Of a DNA stretch of 64,000 nt, positions 35,437 through 47,266 are shown in pieces (within the stretch, counting starts at the first letter, position 1; each line of letters begins with the position of its first letter). The position numbers and the translations under genes were made by a program. This stretch comes from Allobrachymonas denitrificans DSM 15123 (GTDB taxonomy: Bacteria > Pseudomonadota > Gammaproteobacteria > Burkholderiales > Burkholderiaceae_C), in NCBI RefSeq assembly GCF_900110225.1, contig NZ_FOCW01000003.1, positions 62,001 to 126,000 on the forward strand. The letters run 5' to 3'. Under the pieces are notes generated by a model. It searched no databases and was not told where the DNA came from. It worked only from the letters and a program-made list of their open reading frames with translations.

Positions 35437-36204
35437 ATGACAAAGCATTCCCAGCAGAGCGTTTCTCCCGACAATGATCGCGGCGTGCAGCCTGGCATCT
35501 TCGACCCGCGCGATGTGCCGGTATGGCAGGAGGCGACCGACAATGTGCACCGCCAGATTGCGGTGCCGTGGGATCGCCTGTCGGTGCCGGCGCTGCAGCA
35601 GCGTTTTGCCGAGCCCCCGAACTGGGAGCAGGAACTGCGGCGCGAACAGTATCCGCAGGAGCATTCGCCGCGCGATGCCGCCGTGCTGATCGGCCTGCAG
35701 CCCTGGCAGCTGCCCGAGGTGACGGCGCCGACTTCCGGCCTGCGCGTGGTGCTCACGCAGCGCACGCCGCACCTGCGCTCGCATGGCGGCCAGATTGCCT
35801 TTCCGGGCGGCAAGATCGATGACGATGACCACGATGCCGTTGCCGCAGCCTTGCGCGAGGCGCATGAGGAGGTGGGCGTGCCTTCCGATGGCGTGGAGGT
35901 GCTGGGTCAGTTGCCGCTGTACGTCACCGGTACCGGCTACCACGTGACGCCGGTGGTAGCCGTGCTGCCCCCGGCACTCCAGTTCGATCCCAACCCCTTC
36001 GAGGTGGACGAGGTGTTCACCGTGCCGCTGGATTTCCTGATGGACCCGCAGCATCACCGCATGCACCAGTGGCAGCCTGCGCACAACCACCGGCGCGAAT
36101 GGTTTTCCATGCCGTACTACGACCTACAGGCCGGGCGCGAACGTTACATCTGGGGCGTGACTGCCGGCATCCTGCGCAATCTGTACCGATTCCTTGCCGC
36201 CTGA
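35437..36204 (+). CDS. NUDIX hydrolase, CoA pyrophosphatase (NudL-like)
   Basis: A 255-residue NUDIX enzyme, probably cleaving CoA to 3',5'-ADP and 4'-phosphopantetheine. The Nudix box is GGKIDDDDHDAVAAALREAHEEVGV, with the Glu residues that bind Mg2+. Just before it, LTQRTPHLRSHGGQIAFPGG matches the CoA-specific NuCoA motif, which separates this group from general Nudix enzymes. A family-typical segment PYYDLQAGRERYIWGVTAGILRNLYRFL ends the protein. The first 80 residues are a family-specific extension. The ATG at 35437 is used; an in-frame open region upstream overlaps the rplS terminator and is not coding. In Burkholderiales, rplS-NUDIX-CobD-like is a common order. Confidence 0.87.
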   Translation: MTKHSQQSVSPDNDRGVQPGIFDPRDVPVWQEATDNVHRQIAVPWDRLSVPALQQRFAEPPNWEQELRREQYPQEHSPRDAAVLIGLQPWQLPEVTAPTSGLRVVLTQRTPHLRSHGGQIAFPGGKIDDDDHDAVAAALREAHEEVGVPSDGVEVLGQLPLYVTGTGYHVTPVVAVLPPALQFDPNPFEVDEVFTVPLDFLMDPQHHRMHQWQPAHNHRREWFSMPYYDLQAGRERYIWGVTAGILRNLYRFLAA

Positions 36205-36294
36205 CAAACTGGAACGCCCGGGTCGGAAATCGGTGCTATCCTGCCGTCTGTTTGCGGGGCGCAGTCCCGCGTCGATTACCGCTGTTCACGCTCC

Positions 36295-37350
36295 ATGGCA
36301 TTCTTTGCAATCGTCTGTGCCCTGCTGATCGAGCAGGTCTATCCGTTACCGCTGCACAACCCGGTGTACCACCTGTACCGCCAGCTGGCGGACTGGGCGG
36401 CGCGCAACCTCACTGCGGGCAAGCCGGGGCAGGGCTGGCTCGCCTGGGCGGCAGCCGTGGTGTTGCCCACGGTGCTGGTGGCCGTGGCCTATCTGGGTTT
36501 TGAAAGCGTCGGCTGGCTGCCGGCCTGGCTCTGGAGCGCGGCGGTACTGTTCGTGACGCTGGGTTTCCGCCAGTTCAGCCACCACATCACCGGCATTCGT
36601 GATGCGCTGGACGTGGGCGACGAAATTCGCGCGCGCCAGTTGCTGGCGGAATGGAAAAGCGTGGAAACGGCCCATTTGCCGCGCAGCGGCATCATGCGCC
36701 AGGTGATCGAGCATGCGGTGCTGGATGCGCATCGCCATGTGTTCGGCGTGCTGGTGGCCTTCCTGATTGGTGCGGCACTGGGCCTGGGCCCGGCCGGTGC
36801 GGTGCTGTTCCGTGCGTCTGAGTATGTGGCGCGCTACTGGCGCGAGCAGCGCAAGCTTGGCGATGGCCAGATGGCCGACACGCTGCCGGATCAGGCGCAG
36901 GCTGCCTGGAACTGGATCAACTGGATTCCTGCCCGTGCCACGGCTGCCAGCTTTGCGGTGGCGGGCAACTTCGAGCAGGCGGTGGACAACTGGCGCCAGG
37001 CTGCCAGCACGCCCGGCACCATTGCCAGCACCGATGCCGAAGCCGTGGTGCTGGCCTCGGCCATGGGGGCGGTCGATCTGCCCTGGCCGCTGGCGCTGGA
37101 TAACCAGCAGGATCTGGCACGCCTGCCGGCACCGGCCGGGCGCGGACCTGCCGAAGCAGCAGACGCTGCCGGCGGTGTTTCGGAAACCGGCGTGGAAGCG
37201 TACGCCGAGCCGGAAGTGACGCAGGCCGCCCCGGCAACCATCACGGTGGGCATGCAGCATCTGCAGCTGCTGGTCGGCCTGGTCTGGCGCGCCATCCTGA
37301 TGTGGGGTGGTCTGATTGCGCTGGTGGGCTTCACGTCCTGGATCAGCTGA
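36295..37350 (+). CDS. CobD/CbiB-family membrane protein
   Basis: A 351-residue inner-membrane protein of the CobD/CbiB-like family, with helices near residues 1-15, 46-66, 78-98 and 150-180, and a C-terminal one (LLVGLVWRAILMWGGLIALVGF). True CobD attaches aminopropanol to cobyric acid; this group in betaproteobacteria is not placed with cobalamin genes and has an extra soluble part (DADA-rich, residues 265-320), so the cobalamin role is doubtful. It shares sequence style with AmpE-like proteins of signalling function. No cob genes are nearby. It starts 90 bases after the NUDIX gene, which is usual for these neighbours. Confidence 0.8.
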   Translation: MAFFAIVCALLIEQVYPLPLHNPVYHLYRQLADWAARNLTAGKPGQGWLAWAAAVVLPTVLVAVAYLGFESVGWLPAWLWSAAVLFVTLGFRQFSHHITGIRDALDVGDEIRARQLLAEWKSVETAHLPRSGIMRQVIEHAVLDAHRHVFGVLVAFLIGAALGLGPAGAVLFRASEYVARYWREQRKLGDGQMADTLPDQAQAAWNWINWIPARATAASFAVAGNFEQAVDNWRQAASTPGTIASTDAEAVVLASAMGAVDLPWPLALDNQQDLARLPAPAGRGPAEAADAAGGVSETGVEAYAEPEVTQAAPATITVGMQHLQLLVGLVWRAILMWGGLIALVGFTSWIS

Positions 37351-37396
37351 TTCTGCAACAGAGAACACTCGAACTGACTGCGCGTTTCCGGTCAGT

Positions 37397-38374
37397 TCAG
37401 TAGCGCTCGTCTGCCACCCGTTCGGCAAACAGCTCCGCATAGAACTTGTGCCGCAGCGGGTGCACGCCGCCTTCTGCCAGCGGAGCACCCACCTGTGCCA
37501 GCACTCCGCATCCCGGCTCATGCAGGTGCGTGCAGTTGTAGAACTTGCATTGCGCCACATGCTGGCGCAAATCGGGCATGTAGCTGGCCAGATCGGTGGG
37601 CTGCACATGGTGCAGGCCGAATTCCTGGAAGCCCGGAGAGTCGATCACCGCCGTCTGGCTGTCGCGGTCGATCCAGTACCAGTGCGTGCTGGTGGTGGTG
37701 TGCTTGCCCGAGTTGAGCGCCTGCGAGATTTCGCCCGTCTGCACATTGGCGCCGGGCAGCAGCCAGTTGATCAGCGTGCTCTTGCCGGTGCCCGAGGGGC
37801 CCAGCACCAGCGTGGCCTTGCCGTGCAGGGCCTGTCGTAACGCCTGCAGCGCAGCATCGTTAGGATGATGTTCCGCATCGGCCAGAGAGAGCCCCAGCAC
37901 CGGATAGCCCATGGCCCGGTAGGGCGCGAGCCGCTCCCAGCCACGGGCATGCAGCTCACCCAGATCGGACTTGTTCAGCACGATCAGCGGTGGAATATGC
38001 GCGGCTTCTGCGGCGATCAGCGCGCGGGCCAGCAGCTTGTGCGAAAACTCCGGTTCGGCCGCCAGCCAGACCAGCACCTGGTCGATATTGGCGGCAAAGG
38101 CCTTGGTGCGCATTTCGTCCTGCCGGTAGAACAGGTTGCGGCGCTCCTCCACGCGCTCGATGGTGCCATCGTCGCCCTGGCCCTCGGGCTGGGCGGCCCA
38201 GGCGATGCGGTCGCCCACCACGGCCTGGTTCTTCTTGCCGCGCGGATGCACGATGCGCCGGCTGCCGTCCGGACATTCGATCACGCTGTGGCGGCCGTGG
38301 CTGGAGACCACCAGTCCTTGCTGCAGGGCGGTGGCGGTGCTGGGCGCGTTGCGCTGGCGCGAGGGGCGGGCCAT
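37397..38374 (-). CDS. rsgA: Ribosome small-subunit-dependent GTPase A
   Basis: A 325-residue circularly permuted GTPase that tests late 30S maturation. The motif order is G4 NKSD (134-137), then G1 GPSGTGKST (192-200), then G3 DSPGFQEFG, confirming the permutation. An N-terminal OB-fold precedes it (GLVVSSHGRHSVIECPDGSRRIVHPRG), and a C-terminal zinc finger follows (CKFYNCTHLHEPGCGV). The ATG is 4 bases after the M48 protease stop, so the two are one transcript. Length is typical (E. coli 350). Confidence 0.96.
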   Translation of the reverse strand: MARPSRQRNAPSTATALQQGLVVSSHGRHSVIECPDGSRRIVHPRGKKNQAVVGDRIAWAAQPEGQGDDGTIERVEERRNLFYRQDEMRTKAFAANIDQVLVWLAAEPEFSHKLLARALIAAEAAHIPPLIVLNKSDLGELHARGWERLAPYRAMGYPVLGLSLADAEHHPNDAALQALRQALHGKATLVLGPSGTGKSTLINWLLPGANVQTGEISQALNSGKHTTTSTHWYWIDRDSQTAVIDSPGFQEFGLHHVQPTDLASYMPDLRQHVAQCKFYNCTHLHEPGCGVLAQVGAPLAEGGVHPLRHKFYAELFAERVADERY

Positions 38375-38378
38375 GGTG

Positions 38379-39662
38379 TCAGGCCGCCTGCGCCATGCGC
38401 GCCAGCCGCTCGCTGGCCGGCGGGTGCGAGTAGTACCACTTCACGTAGAGCGGGTCCGGCGTGAGGGTGGAAGCATTGTCCTCGTACAGCTTGAGCAGGG
38501 CGTCCGGCAGGGCCTTGTTGCCCGTCTGGCGCACGGCGTAGGCATCGGCCTCGAATTCATGTTTGCGCGACAGCTGCGCCATTAGCGGCGACAGGAAGTA
38601 GCCGAACACCGGCGTCACCAGCATGAACAGGATCAGTGCCAGCGCGGCATTGGGTGACATCATGTTGGGCACCACGCCCAGGCCGGTGTAGAACCACACC
38701 TGGTTGTAGAGCCAGCCCAGCAGGGCAAACGCCGCCAGGCTCAGCGCAAACATGGCGATCAGGCGCTTGGCAATATGGCGGAAGTGGAAGTGGCCCAGCT
38801 CGTGCGCCAGCACGGCCTCCACTTCGTCCGGTTGCAGGCGCGCCAGCAGGGTATCGAAGAACACCACGCGCTTGGAATGGCCCAGGCCGGTGAAGTAGGC
38901 GTTGGCATGCGCGCTGCGCTTGCTGCCGTCCATCACGAACAGGCCCTTGGCATTGAAGCCGCAGCGCTGCATCAGCTGCTGCACGCGCTGCGCCAGTTCG
39001 CCATCTTCCAGCGGCTTGAACTTGTTGAACAGTGGCGCGATGAAGGTGGGGAAGATCACCATCAGCAGCAGGTTGAACACTACCCAGATGGCCCAGGCCC
39101 ACAGCCACCACAGGCTGCCGGCCTCCTGCATCAGCCACAGGAACAGGGCGGCCAGCGGCAGGCCGATGACGGCGGCCATCACGGTGCCCTTGACGATGTC
39201 ACCCAGCCACAGGCCGATGGTGCTCTTGTTGAAACCGAAACGTTCCTCCAGCCGGAAGGTCTGGAACCAGCCGAGGGGTAGTTCCAGCAGGCCGTTGATG
39301 AGAAAGAAGACCGCCAGCAGTGACAGCTGCTGCCACATGGGGTGTTCGATGCGCTCCAGCAGGGTGTAGTTGAGCAGCCCCAGACCGCCAAGCAGCGTCC
39401 AGCCGATCAGGATGGCAGCCGAATAGACGGAACTCCACAGGTCGAACTGGTTCTTGGCGATGGTGTAGGCGGCAGCCTTCTGGTGGGCGGCCTGGCTGAT
39501 CACGCCGGCAAAGGCTTCCGGCACATGCTCGCGGCGCCAGGCCACATGGCGCATCTGGCGACCGGCCAGCCAGAAGCGCACCAGCATACCGGCCAGCAGC
39601 ACGACAACAAACAGGCCGGTAAACAGGTTCAGGTAGCTGATATCGAAGAGTTGGGCATCCAT
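38379..39662 (-). CDS. M48-family membrane zinc metallopeptidase (Ste24-like)
   Basis: A 427-residue integral membrane protease of the CAAX/Ste24 type. The zinc motif HELGH is at residues 287-291 in VLAHELGHFHFRHIAKR, with the downstream EFEADAYAV segment giving the third ligand. Seven or so membrane helices include YLNLFTGLFVVVLLAGMLVRFW at the N-terminus. It probably takes part in membrane protein quality control, as HtpX and BepA relatives do. The ATG at 39662 has no clear ribosome site; an in-frame extension upstream would run into sequence unlike the family. The order M48-rsgA is common in Burkholderiales. Confidence 0.92.
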   Translation of the reverse strand: MDAQLFDISYLNLFTGLFVVVLLAGMLVRFWLAGRQMRHVAWRREHVPEAFAGVISQAAHQKAAAYTIAKNQFDLWSSVYSAAILIGWTLLGGLGLLNYTLLERIEHPMWQQLSLLAVFFLINGLLELPLGWFQTFRLEERFGFNKSTIGLWLGDIVKGTVMAAVIGLPLAALFLWLMQEAGSLWWLWAWAIWVVFNLLLMVIFPTFIAPLFNKFKPLEDGELAQRVQQLMQRCGFNAKGLFVMDGSKRSAHANAYFTGLGHSKRVVFFDTLLARLQPDEVEAVLAHELGHFHFRHIAKRLIAMFALSLAAFALLGWLYNQVWFYTGLGVVPNMMSPNAALALILFMLVTPVFGYFLSPLMAQLSRKHEFEADAYAVRQTGNKALPDALLKLYEDNASTLTPDPLYVKWYYSHPPASERLARMAQAA

Positions 39663-39799
39663 GCCCGCAAGTGTAACGGGCGGCAGGCGGGCGGCGCGTA
39701 TCAAACCGTTGGCGGCGTATGCGCAGGATGGCGTCGTTTCCGGTCCGCATTGCCAATCCTTCCCGCCGAAATAGCGCCGGCTTGCGAGACAATACGGGG

Positions 39800-40444
39800 A
39801 TGAAATCCGACCACCTGCCTGCTGTTGATGCTGCCGCAACCCCGGCCGAGGCGCCGCCTCACCTGCCCAAGAACGATGACAACCTGATCTGGCTCGATTG
39901 CGAGATGTCCGGCCTGGATCCCGAAAAGGAGCGTCTGCTCGAGATTGCCGTGATCATCACCAGTCCGGACCTGTCCATCCGCGTGCCGGGCCCCGTGGTG
40001 GTGATTCACCAGGAAGACGCCTTGCTCAAGGCCATGGACGCCTGGAACACGGGCACCCACGGGCGCAGCGGCCTGACCGAGAAGGTCAAGGCAAGCACCA
40101 CCACCGAAGCCGATGCGGAAAAGGAACTGCTGGCCTTCATCAAGAAATACGTCAGCAAGTCCAAGTCGCCCATGTGCGGCAATACCATCGGTCAGGACCG
40201 GCGCTTTCTCGTCAAGTACATGCCCAAGCTGGAGGCGTACTTCCACTACCGCAACCTGGATGTGAGCACGCTCAAGGAGCTGGCGCGCCGCTGGCGTCCG
40301 GAGCTGCACGCCGCCTTCAAGAAGCACCAGAAGCACACGGCGCTGGCGGATGTGGAGGAGTCGATCGACGAACTGGTGTATTACCGCCAGAATTTCCTGC
40401 GGCTGGAGGCTGATGCCGCTCCGGAGCAGGAGGCTGGCGCATAA
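39800..40444 (+). CDS. orn: Oligoribonuclease
   Basis: A 214-residue DEDDh 3'-5' exoribonuclease that degrades 2-5 nt RNAs and pGpG from c-di-GMP breakdown. [26 protein letters not shown] carries the first Asp and Glu; [43 protein letters not shown] is diagnostic; [18 protein letters not shown] gives the last His and Asp. An N-terminal extension of about 30 Pro/Ala-rich residues ([20 protein letters not shown]) and a short Ala/Glu tail exceed the E. coli length of 181. The stop codon is 5 bases before a 56-base GACC repeat. Confidence 0.97.
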   Translation: MKSDHLPAVDAAATPAEAPPHLPKNDDNLIWLDCEMSGLDPEKERLLEIAVIITSPDLSIRVPGPVVVIHQEDALLKAMDAWNTGTHGRSGLTEKVKASTTTEADAEKELLAFIKKYVSKSKSPMCGNTIGQDRRFLVKYMPKLEAYFHYRNLDVSTLKELARRWRPELHAAFKKHQKHTALADVEESIDELVYYRQNFLRLEADAAPEQEAGA

Positions 40445-40449
40445 TTCTG

Positions 40450-40505
40450 GACCGACCGACCGACCGACCGACCGACCGACCGACCGACCGACCGACCGAC
40501 CGACC
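40450..40505. repeat. Tetranucleotide repeat (GACC)14
   Basis: Fourteen perfect GACC units, 56 bases in total, start 5 bases after the orn stop in the convergent gap to dnaG. They are uninterrupted, which suggests recent slippage; the copy number should vary between isolates. It is outside coding sequence, so no phase-variable gene is implied. Confidence 0.97.
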
Positions 40506-40578
40506 AAGGCGAGCGTGTGTCGTCTGCCCTGGTGACAAACTGTGGCGAACGGAATCCGGAGGAGCCGGCAGTGGATCC

Positions 40579-42549
40579 TTAATCCGGCTCTGCCGGCCCC
40601 AGCGTAGCGGCCAGAGCGGCGCGCTGCTGCTGCAACTGCCGCATGCGCTCCAGATCGCCTTCCTGCGCCGCCAGCGTTTCCTGTCGCTTCAGGTCTTCCA
40701 TCTGCAGGCCGCGCAAGGCCGAGCGCAGGTCCACCCGGACTTCCTGCAGTTCGGGCGGAAGCCCCAGCGCCTGGTACTGTCGTACCAGATTCAGTCCCGT
40801 ATCCCCGAACGGCGCCTGCAGCAGCGCCTGTTCCAGCGTACCCCAGGCGAGGGCGCCATGCTCCTGATACTGGCTGTCCAGCCAGACGAACAGCGGGCCA
40901 TGGGGCGCCGGCAGGCTGCAGAGCAGGGCGTGGTTCTCTGCCGAGAGCGATTCCCACAAGGGCATATGCAGCAGCAGCAGGCGCAAGGCGTGATCGGCGC
41001 CGCTGGTTGGCCGCACACGTGCACGGGGCGCAGGCGGCACCGGATTGCGATTCCAGTTGCCGGTGCGACGCCCACCGCCACGATTCGGCGTCCAGGTCCC
41101 CTGGCGTCGTGCAGGTTTTGCCGGCTCCCAGCCACCCTGCAGCCATTCCGGTTCCGGCGGTGGCATCGGTGCACCGTAATCGCCCACGAATTCCGGCGGG
41201 CGGGACGATTCCTCCTGTCGGCGTGGCGCAGGGCTGGCGTGGGCGGCCTGTGTCTGCCATAGCGAACGCAATTCGTCCACCTGCAGCTGCGTCTTGGCAG
41301 CCAGTTCCGCAAGCAGCTGACTGCGCAGCGCGCCTTCAGGCAAGGCCTGCCACAGCGGCCGTGTCTGGCTGGCCATGCGCGCGCGGCCCTCGGCAGAATC
41401 CAGATCGCAATCCTCGCTGCCCACCTGCTGCAGGAACACGCTGAGCGGCGTGGCCTGCTTGATCAGGGCGGCAAAGTCTTCGGTGCCATGCGCGCGGATG
41501 TAGCTGTCCGGGTCATGCTCGGGCGGCAGGAACAGGAACTTGATGCTGCGCGTATCCGTGGCATAGGGCAGGGCGGCGACCAGCGCCTTGTGCGCTGCGC
41601 GGCGTCCGGCGTTGTCGCCATCGAAACTGAACACCACCTGATCGGTATAGCGGAACAGCTTGTGCACATGATCGGGTGTGCAGGCCGTGCCCAGTGTGGC
41701 CACGGCATTCGCAAAACCCAGCTGGGCCAACGCCACCACGTCCATATAGCCTTCGGTCACCAGAGCAAAACCCTGTTCGCGCAACGCATCGCGGGCTTCG
41801 AACAGGCCGTACAGCTCGCGCCCCTTGCTGAATACGGGCGTTTCCGGCGAGTTCAGGTACTTGGGCTTGTCGTCCCCCAGCACGCGTCCGCCAAAACCGA
41901 TGCATTCGCCCTTGACGTTACGGATGGGAAACATGATGCGGTCGCGAAAACGGTCGTAGCGCTTGTCCTCGCCATCCTTGTCGTGCCGGATCACCAGCCC
42001 GGCTTCTTCCAGCAGGCGGTCGGTGTAATCGGGAAACACGCTGGCCAGATGGTGCCAGCCGTGGGGTGCATAGCCCAGGCCGAAACGGGCCGCAATGCGG
42101 CCGGTCAGTCCGCGCTGCTTGAGGTAGTCAATGGCGACCTGGGCTGTGCGCAGCTGCTTGCGGTAATCCTCGCAGGCCTTTTCCAGCACGTCGGTGAGCG
42201 TGGCCTGCTTCTGCTTGCGTTCGGCGGCGCGGGCGCGCTCTTCCGGGCTGGCGTGGTCATCCGGCACCTGCAGGCCGTGCTGCTGTGCCAGATCCTGCAC
42301 GGCTTCGACGAAGCTCATGCCGTTGTGTTCCATCAGGAAACGGATGGCATCCCCGTTCTTGCCGCAGCCGAAGCAATGGTAGAACTGCTTGGTCGGGCTG
42401 ACGGTGAAAGAGGGCGATTTCTCCCCGTGAAACGGGCACAGGCCGAGGAAGTTGGCGCCCGTCTTGCGCAATTGCACGTAGCGGCCCACCACCTCGACCA
42501 CATCGACGCGGGCGAGCAGATCCTGGATGAAGCCGTGCGGAATTGCCAT
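40579..42549 (-). CDS. dnaG: DNA primase
   Basis: A 656-residue DnaG that synthesises replication primers. The CHC2 zinc site is Cys38, His41, Cys59, Cys62 ([10 protein letters not shown] and [10 protein letters not shown]). The TOPRIM core shows [26 protein letters not shown] and the [17 protein letters not shown] metal Asp cluster. A Pro/Arg-rich linker (about residues 430-520) joins the C-terminal DnaB-binding helical domain. It lies alone: rpsU and rpoD, its usual partners, are not adjacent. It is divergent from the glutamate dehydrogenase gene. Length is slightly above E. coli (581) because of the linker. Confidence 0.96.
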   Translation of the reverse strand: MAIPHGFIQDLLARVDVVEVVGRYVQLRKTGANFLGLCPFHGEKSPSFTVSPTKQFYHCFGCGKNGDAIRFLMEHNGMSFVEAVQDLAQQHGLQVPDDHASPEERARAAERKQKQATLTDVLEKACEDYRKQLRTAQVAIDYLKQRGLTGRIAARFGLGYAPHGWHHLASVFPDYTDRLLEEAGLVIRHDKDGEDKRYDRFRDRIMFPIRNVKGECIGFGGRVLGDDKPKYLNSPETPVFSKGRELYGLFEARDALREQGFALVTEGYMDVVALAQLGFANAVATLGTACTPDHVHKLFRYTDQVVFSFDGDNAGRRAAHKALVAALPYATDTRSIKFLFLPPEHDPDSYIRAHGTEDFAALIKQATPLSVFLQQVGSEDCDLDSAEGRARMASQTRPLWQALPEGALRSQLLAELAAKTQLQVDELRSLWQTQAAHASPAPRRQEESSRPPEFVGDYGAPMPPPEPEWLQGGWEPAKPARRQGTWTPNRGGGRRTGNWNRNPVPPAPRARVRPTSGADHALRLLLLHMPLWESLSAENHALLCSLPAPHGPLFVWLDSQYQEHGALAWGTLEQALLQAPFGDTGLNLVRQYQALGLPPELQEVRVDLRSALRGLQMEDLKRQETLAAQEGDLERMRQLQQQRAALAATLGPAEPD

Positions 42550-42707
42550 GGGGAGATTCTATCGGTCGGGAGGGCATCACGCCGCCCCGACGATGTCCCC
42601 AATGCCGCAGGGCCCATTGCCCTGAAAGTGTGGATTTGCGCAAATCGCTTTGGCATACTGACGTGGCCCTTCACGAGAGGGTGTTACATACAAGGAGATT
42701 CAGTCCA

Positions 42708-44006
42708 ATGACAGAACAAAGTTCCGCCCAGACCACCCATGCGCTGCCTTCCTATCTGGACCCCGCACATCTGGGGCCCTGGGATACCTACCTGCGCCAG
42801 GTTGATCGTGTCACGCCGTACCTGGGGCATTTGTCGCGATGGGTGGAGACGCTCAAGAGGCCGAAGCGGATTCTGGTGGTGGATGTGCCGATCGAAATGG
42901 ATGACGGTCGCATCATGCACTTCGAAGGCTATCGCGTGCAGCACAATATTTCCCGTGGTCCCGGCAAGGGCGGGGTGCGTTTTCACCAGGACGTGACCCT
43001 GTCCGAGGTGATGGCGCTGTCGGCCTGGATGTCGATCAAGAACGCGGCAGTCAACGTGCCTTATGGTGGCGCGAAGGGCGGCATCCGCGTCGATCCGCGT
43101 CAGCTGTCCCGCGGTGAACTGGAACGCCTGACGCGCCGCTACACCAGCGAGATCGGGATCATCATCGGCCCCAGCAAGGACATCCCCGCGCCCGACGTCA
43201 ACACCAACGAACAGGTCATGGCCTGGATGATGGATACCTATTCCGTCAACCTGGGCGAAACCGCCACCGGCGTGGTCACCGGCAAGCCGATTTCCCTGGG
43301 CGGCAGCCTGGGCCGCCGCGATGCCACCGGCCGCGGCGTGTTCGTGGTCACCTGCGAAGCAGCGCACGATCTGGGCATGGAGCTCAAGGGCGCGCGCGTG
43401 GTGGTACAGGGTGCCGGCAACGTGGGCGGTACGGCGGCCCGCCTGTTCCATGAAGCGGGTGCCAAGGTGATCGCGCTGCAGGATCACAAGGCCACGATCC
43501 ATGCCGAAGAGGGTCTGGACATTCCTGCCGCACTGGCGCATGTGGCGCAACACGGCAGCCTGGAAGGTTTTGCTGCCACCAACATTTCGCCGGAAGAGTT
43601 CTGGGCGCTGGAATGCGAATTCCTGATCCCCGCTGCGCTGGAAGGCCAGCTGAACGCTGGCAACGCCGGCTCCGTGCGTGCCAAGGTCGTGGTGGAAGGC
43701 GCCAACGGCCCGACCACTCCCGAGGCGGATGACATCCTGCAGGAGAACGGCGTATTCATGGTGCCCGACGTGCTGGCCAACGCCGGCGGCGTGACGGTGT
43801 CCTACTTCGAGTGGGTGCAGGATTTCTCCAACTTCTTCTGGAACGAGGACGAGATCAACCAGCGCCTGACACGCATCATGCGTGACGCCTACAAGTCGGT
43901 GGCCCAGACGGCGCGTGAGCACAAGGTGAGTCTGCGCACCGCGGCCTTCATCGTGGCCTGTACGCGCATCCTGCAGGCGCGTGAAATGCGCGGCCTGTAT
44001 CCCTGA
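42708..44006 (+). CDS. Glutamate dehydrogenase (Glu/Leu/Phe/Val family)
   Basis: A 432-residue glutamate dehydrogenase: 2-oxoglutarate and ammonium to and from glutamate with NAD(P)H. The catalytic [13 protein letters not shown] holds the two key Lys, [20 protein letters not shown] follows, and the dinucleotide motif [11 protein letters not shown] sits in a Rossmann fold. The size matches the small hexameric class. AAGGAGA eight bases upstream fixes ATG 42708. The transcript is divergent from dnaG and probably monocistronic, since the following GntR gene is convergent. Cofactor choice (NAD versus NADP) cannot be judged from the motif alone. The NAD-type catabolic role is likely, given its amino-acid-degrading neighbours, but is inference. 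Confidence 0.93.
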   Translation: MTEQSSAQTTHALPSYLDPAHLGPWDTYLRQVDRVTPYLGHLSRWVETLKRPKRILVVDVPIEMDDGRIMHFEGYRVQHNISRGPGKGGVRFHQDVTLSEVMALSAWMSIKNAAVNVPYGGAKGGIRVDPRQLSRGELERLTRRYTSEIGIIIGPSKDIPAPDVNTNEQVMAWMMDTYSVNLGETATGVVTGKPISLGGSLGRRDATGRGVFVVTCEAAHDLGMELKGARVVVQGAGNVGGTAARLFHEAGAKVIALQDHKATIHAEEGLDIPAALAHVAQHGSLEGFAATNISPEEFWALECEFLIPAALEGQLNAGNAGSVRAKVVVEGANGPTTPEADDILQENGVFMVPDVLANAGGVTVSYFEWVQDFSNFFWNEDEINQRLTRIMRDAYKSVAQTAREHKVSLRTAAFIVACTRILQAREMRGLYP

Positions 44007-44036
44007 TCAGAAGCAAGGAGGAGCGGCGCAGGCCGC

Positions 44037-44738
44037 TCAGCCGATCGCCTGCAGGCCTTGCGCAAAGTGCGTGCGCATGGCTTGCGCTGCCGCCTCCGGG
44101 TCGCGCGCCAGCAGGGCGCGCAGGATGGCGGCATGCTCGTCCATGGACTGCTGCACACGCCCCTGCTTGAACAGGGAGTGGTGGCGGCCCAATTGCATCA
44201 CCTTGCGCAGGTCATTCACGATCTGCGTGCGCCAGCGGTTGCGGCTGGCATCCAGCAGAAACTGGTGAAAAGCCTGGTTGGTGGCAAAGAACTGGTCGAT
44301 CAGCGTGGTATCGCCCGGCAGCACGACGAGCTTGTAGCCCAGCGTTTCCAGCTGGTTGTGCAGTCGCGTAAGTTGCTGCAGTTCCGATTCCGACGCCGAG
44401 CGTGCCACATCTGCGGCGGCGTCCGCCTCCAGCAGACCCAGCAGGTGGTAGATCTCGCGCACCTCGTCTTCCGGTATTTCCGTTACATAGGCACCACGCC
44501 GCACCTTGATGGTGACCATGCCTTCGGCTGCCAGCACCTTGATGGCCTCGCGCATGGGCGTGCGGCTGATGCCCATTTCCTCGGCCAGCTTCATTTCATC
44601 GATCCACGCTCCCGGCATCAATTGCTGCTGCAGAATGCGCTGACGCAGCAGATCCGCGACTTCCGCGTAGAGGGGGCGTGCCGAGCCCGGCCGGATATCG
44701 GCACCCGGGCGCTGGAGGGGGCGGGTAGGGCTCTGCAT
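44037..44738 (-). CDS. GntR-family regulator (FadR/FCD subfamily)
   Basis: A 233-residue regulator: winged HTH ([53 protein letters not shown]) and an all-helical FCD ligand domain with its metal/ligand His residues ([27 protein letters not shown]). It is divergent from the mcm-meaB-pccBA genes with about 260 bases between, so it probably controls that operon in response to a CoA ester or carboxylate. The ATG at 44738 is chosen; an in-frame ATG 20 codons upstream lies inside an AT palindrome and has no ribosome site. Effector unknown. Confidence 0.85.
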   Translation of the reverse strand: MQSPTRPLQRPGADIRPGSARPLYAEVADLLRQRILQQQLMPGAWIDEMKLAEEMGISRTPMREAIKVLAAEGMVTIKVRRGAYVTEIPEDEVREIYHLLGLLEADAAADVARSASESELQQLTRLHNQLETLGYKLVVLPGDTTLIDQFFATNQAFHQFLLDASRNRWRTQIVNDLRKVMQLGRHHSLFKQGRVQQSMDEHAAILRALLARDPEAAAQAMRTHFAQGLQAIG

Positions 44739-44796
44739 GCAAATGTGAAATTGGTGACTGTTACGGCCGGATTGTAAGCGCGACGCAGGATTTTGC

Positions 44797-44812
44797 ATTC
44801 ATAATTATGAAT
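44797..44812. promoter_or_regulatory. 16-base AT-rich palindrome in the mcm/GntR gap
   Basis: ATTCATAA-TTATGAAT is a perfect palindrome in a GC-rich context, 59 bases upstream of the regulator start and 187 bases upstream of mcm. It is the best candidate operator for the GntR protein. Confidence 0.6.
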
Positions 44813-44998
44813 TGTTGCCCTTGGTACGGACGGGTAGCATATGCACAGGCGTGCAGTCATGCGGGTAAACGCGGGCTGCGGTTGTGCTATGCCCGTTTGT
44901 GCCAGCTGCATCTGGCCGGGGAAGCATTGCGCTTTCGCCATGCGGTCAGGGACAGCAGAAACAGGGCCCTTAGATTTAGTACCAGAAGGAACGTCGTT

Positions 44999-47173
<2,175 letters not shown>

Positions 47174-47178
47174 TGTTG

Positions 47179-47210
47179 AAAGCGGGCAGCTCCTGCTGCC
47201 CGGCTTTCTT
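47179..47210 (+). terminator. Intra-operon hairpin between mcm and meaB
   Basis: AAAGC-GGGCAGC-TCCT-GCTGCCC-GGCTTT followed by CTTG: a stem with a short T tract, 6 bases after the mcm stop. It could terminate part of the transcripts or protect the mcm mRNA end, lowering downstream expression. Confidence 0.55.
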
Positions 47211-47266
47211 GCGCGGCCAGGCGTTTGCCTGGCTTCTTGCCACCTAGTTTCTGCACAAGAGAGTTC

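Noticed and set aside
40350-40535. Frame through the GACC repeat giving (PTDR)n
   Set aside because: Overlaps orn in another frame, has no ribosome site and ends shortly after the repeat; not a phase-variable gene.
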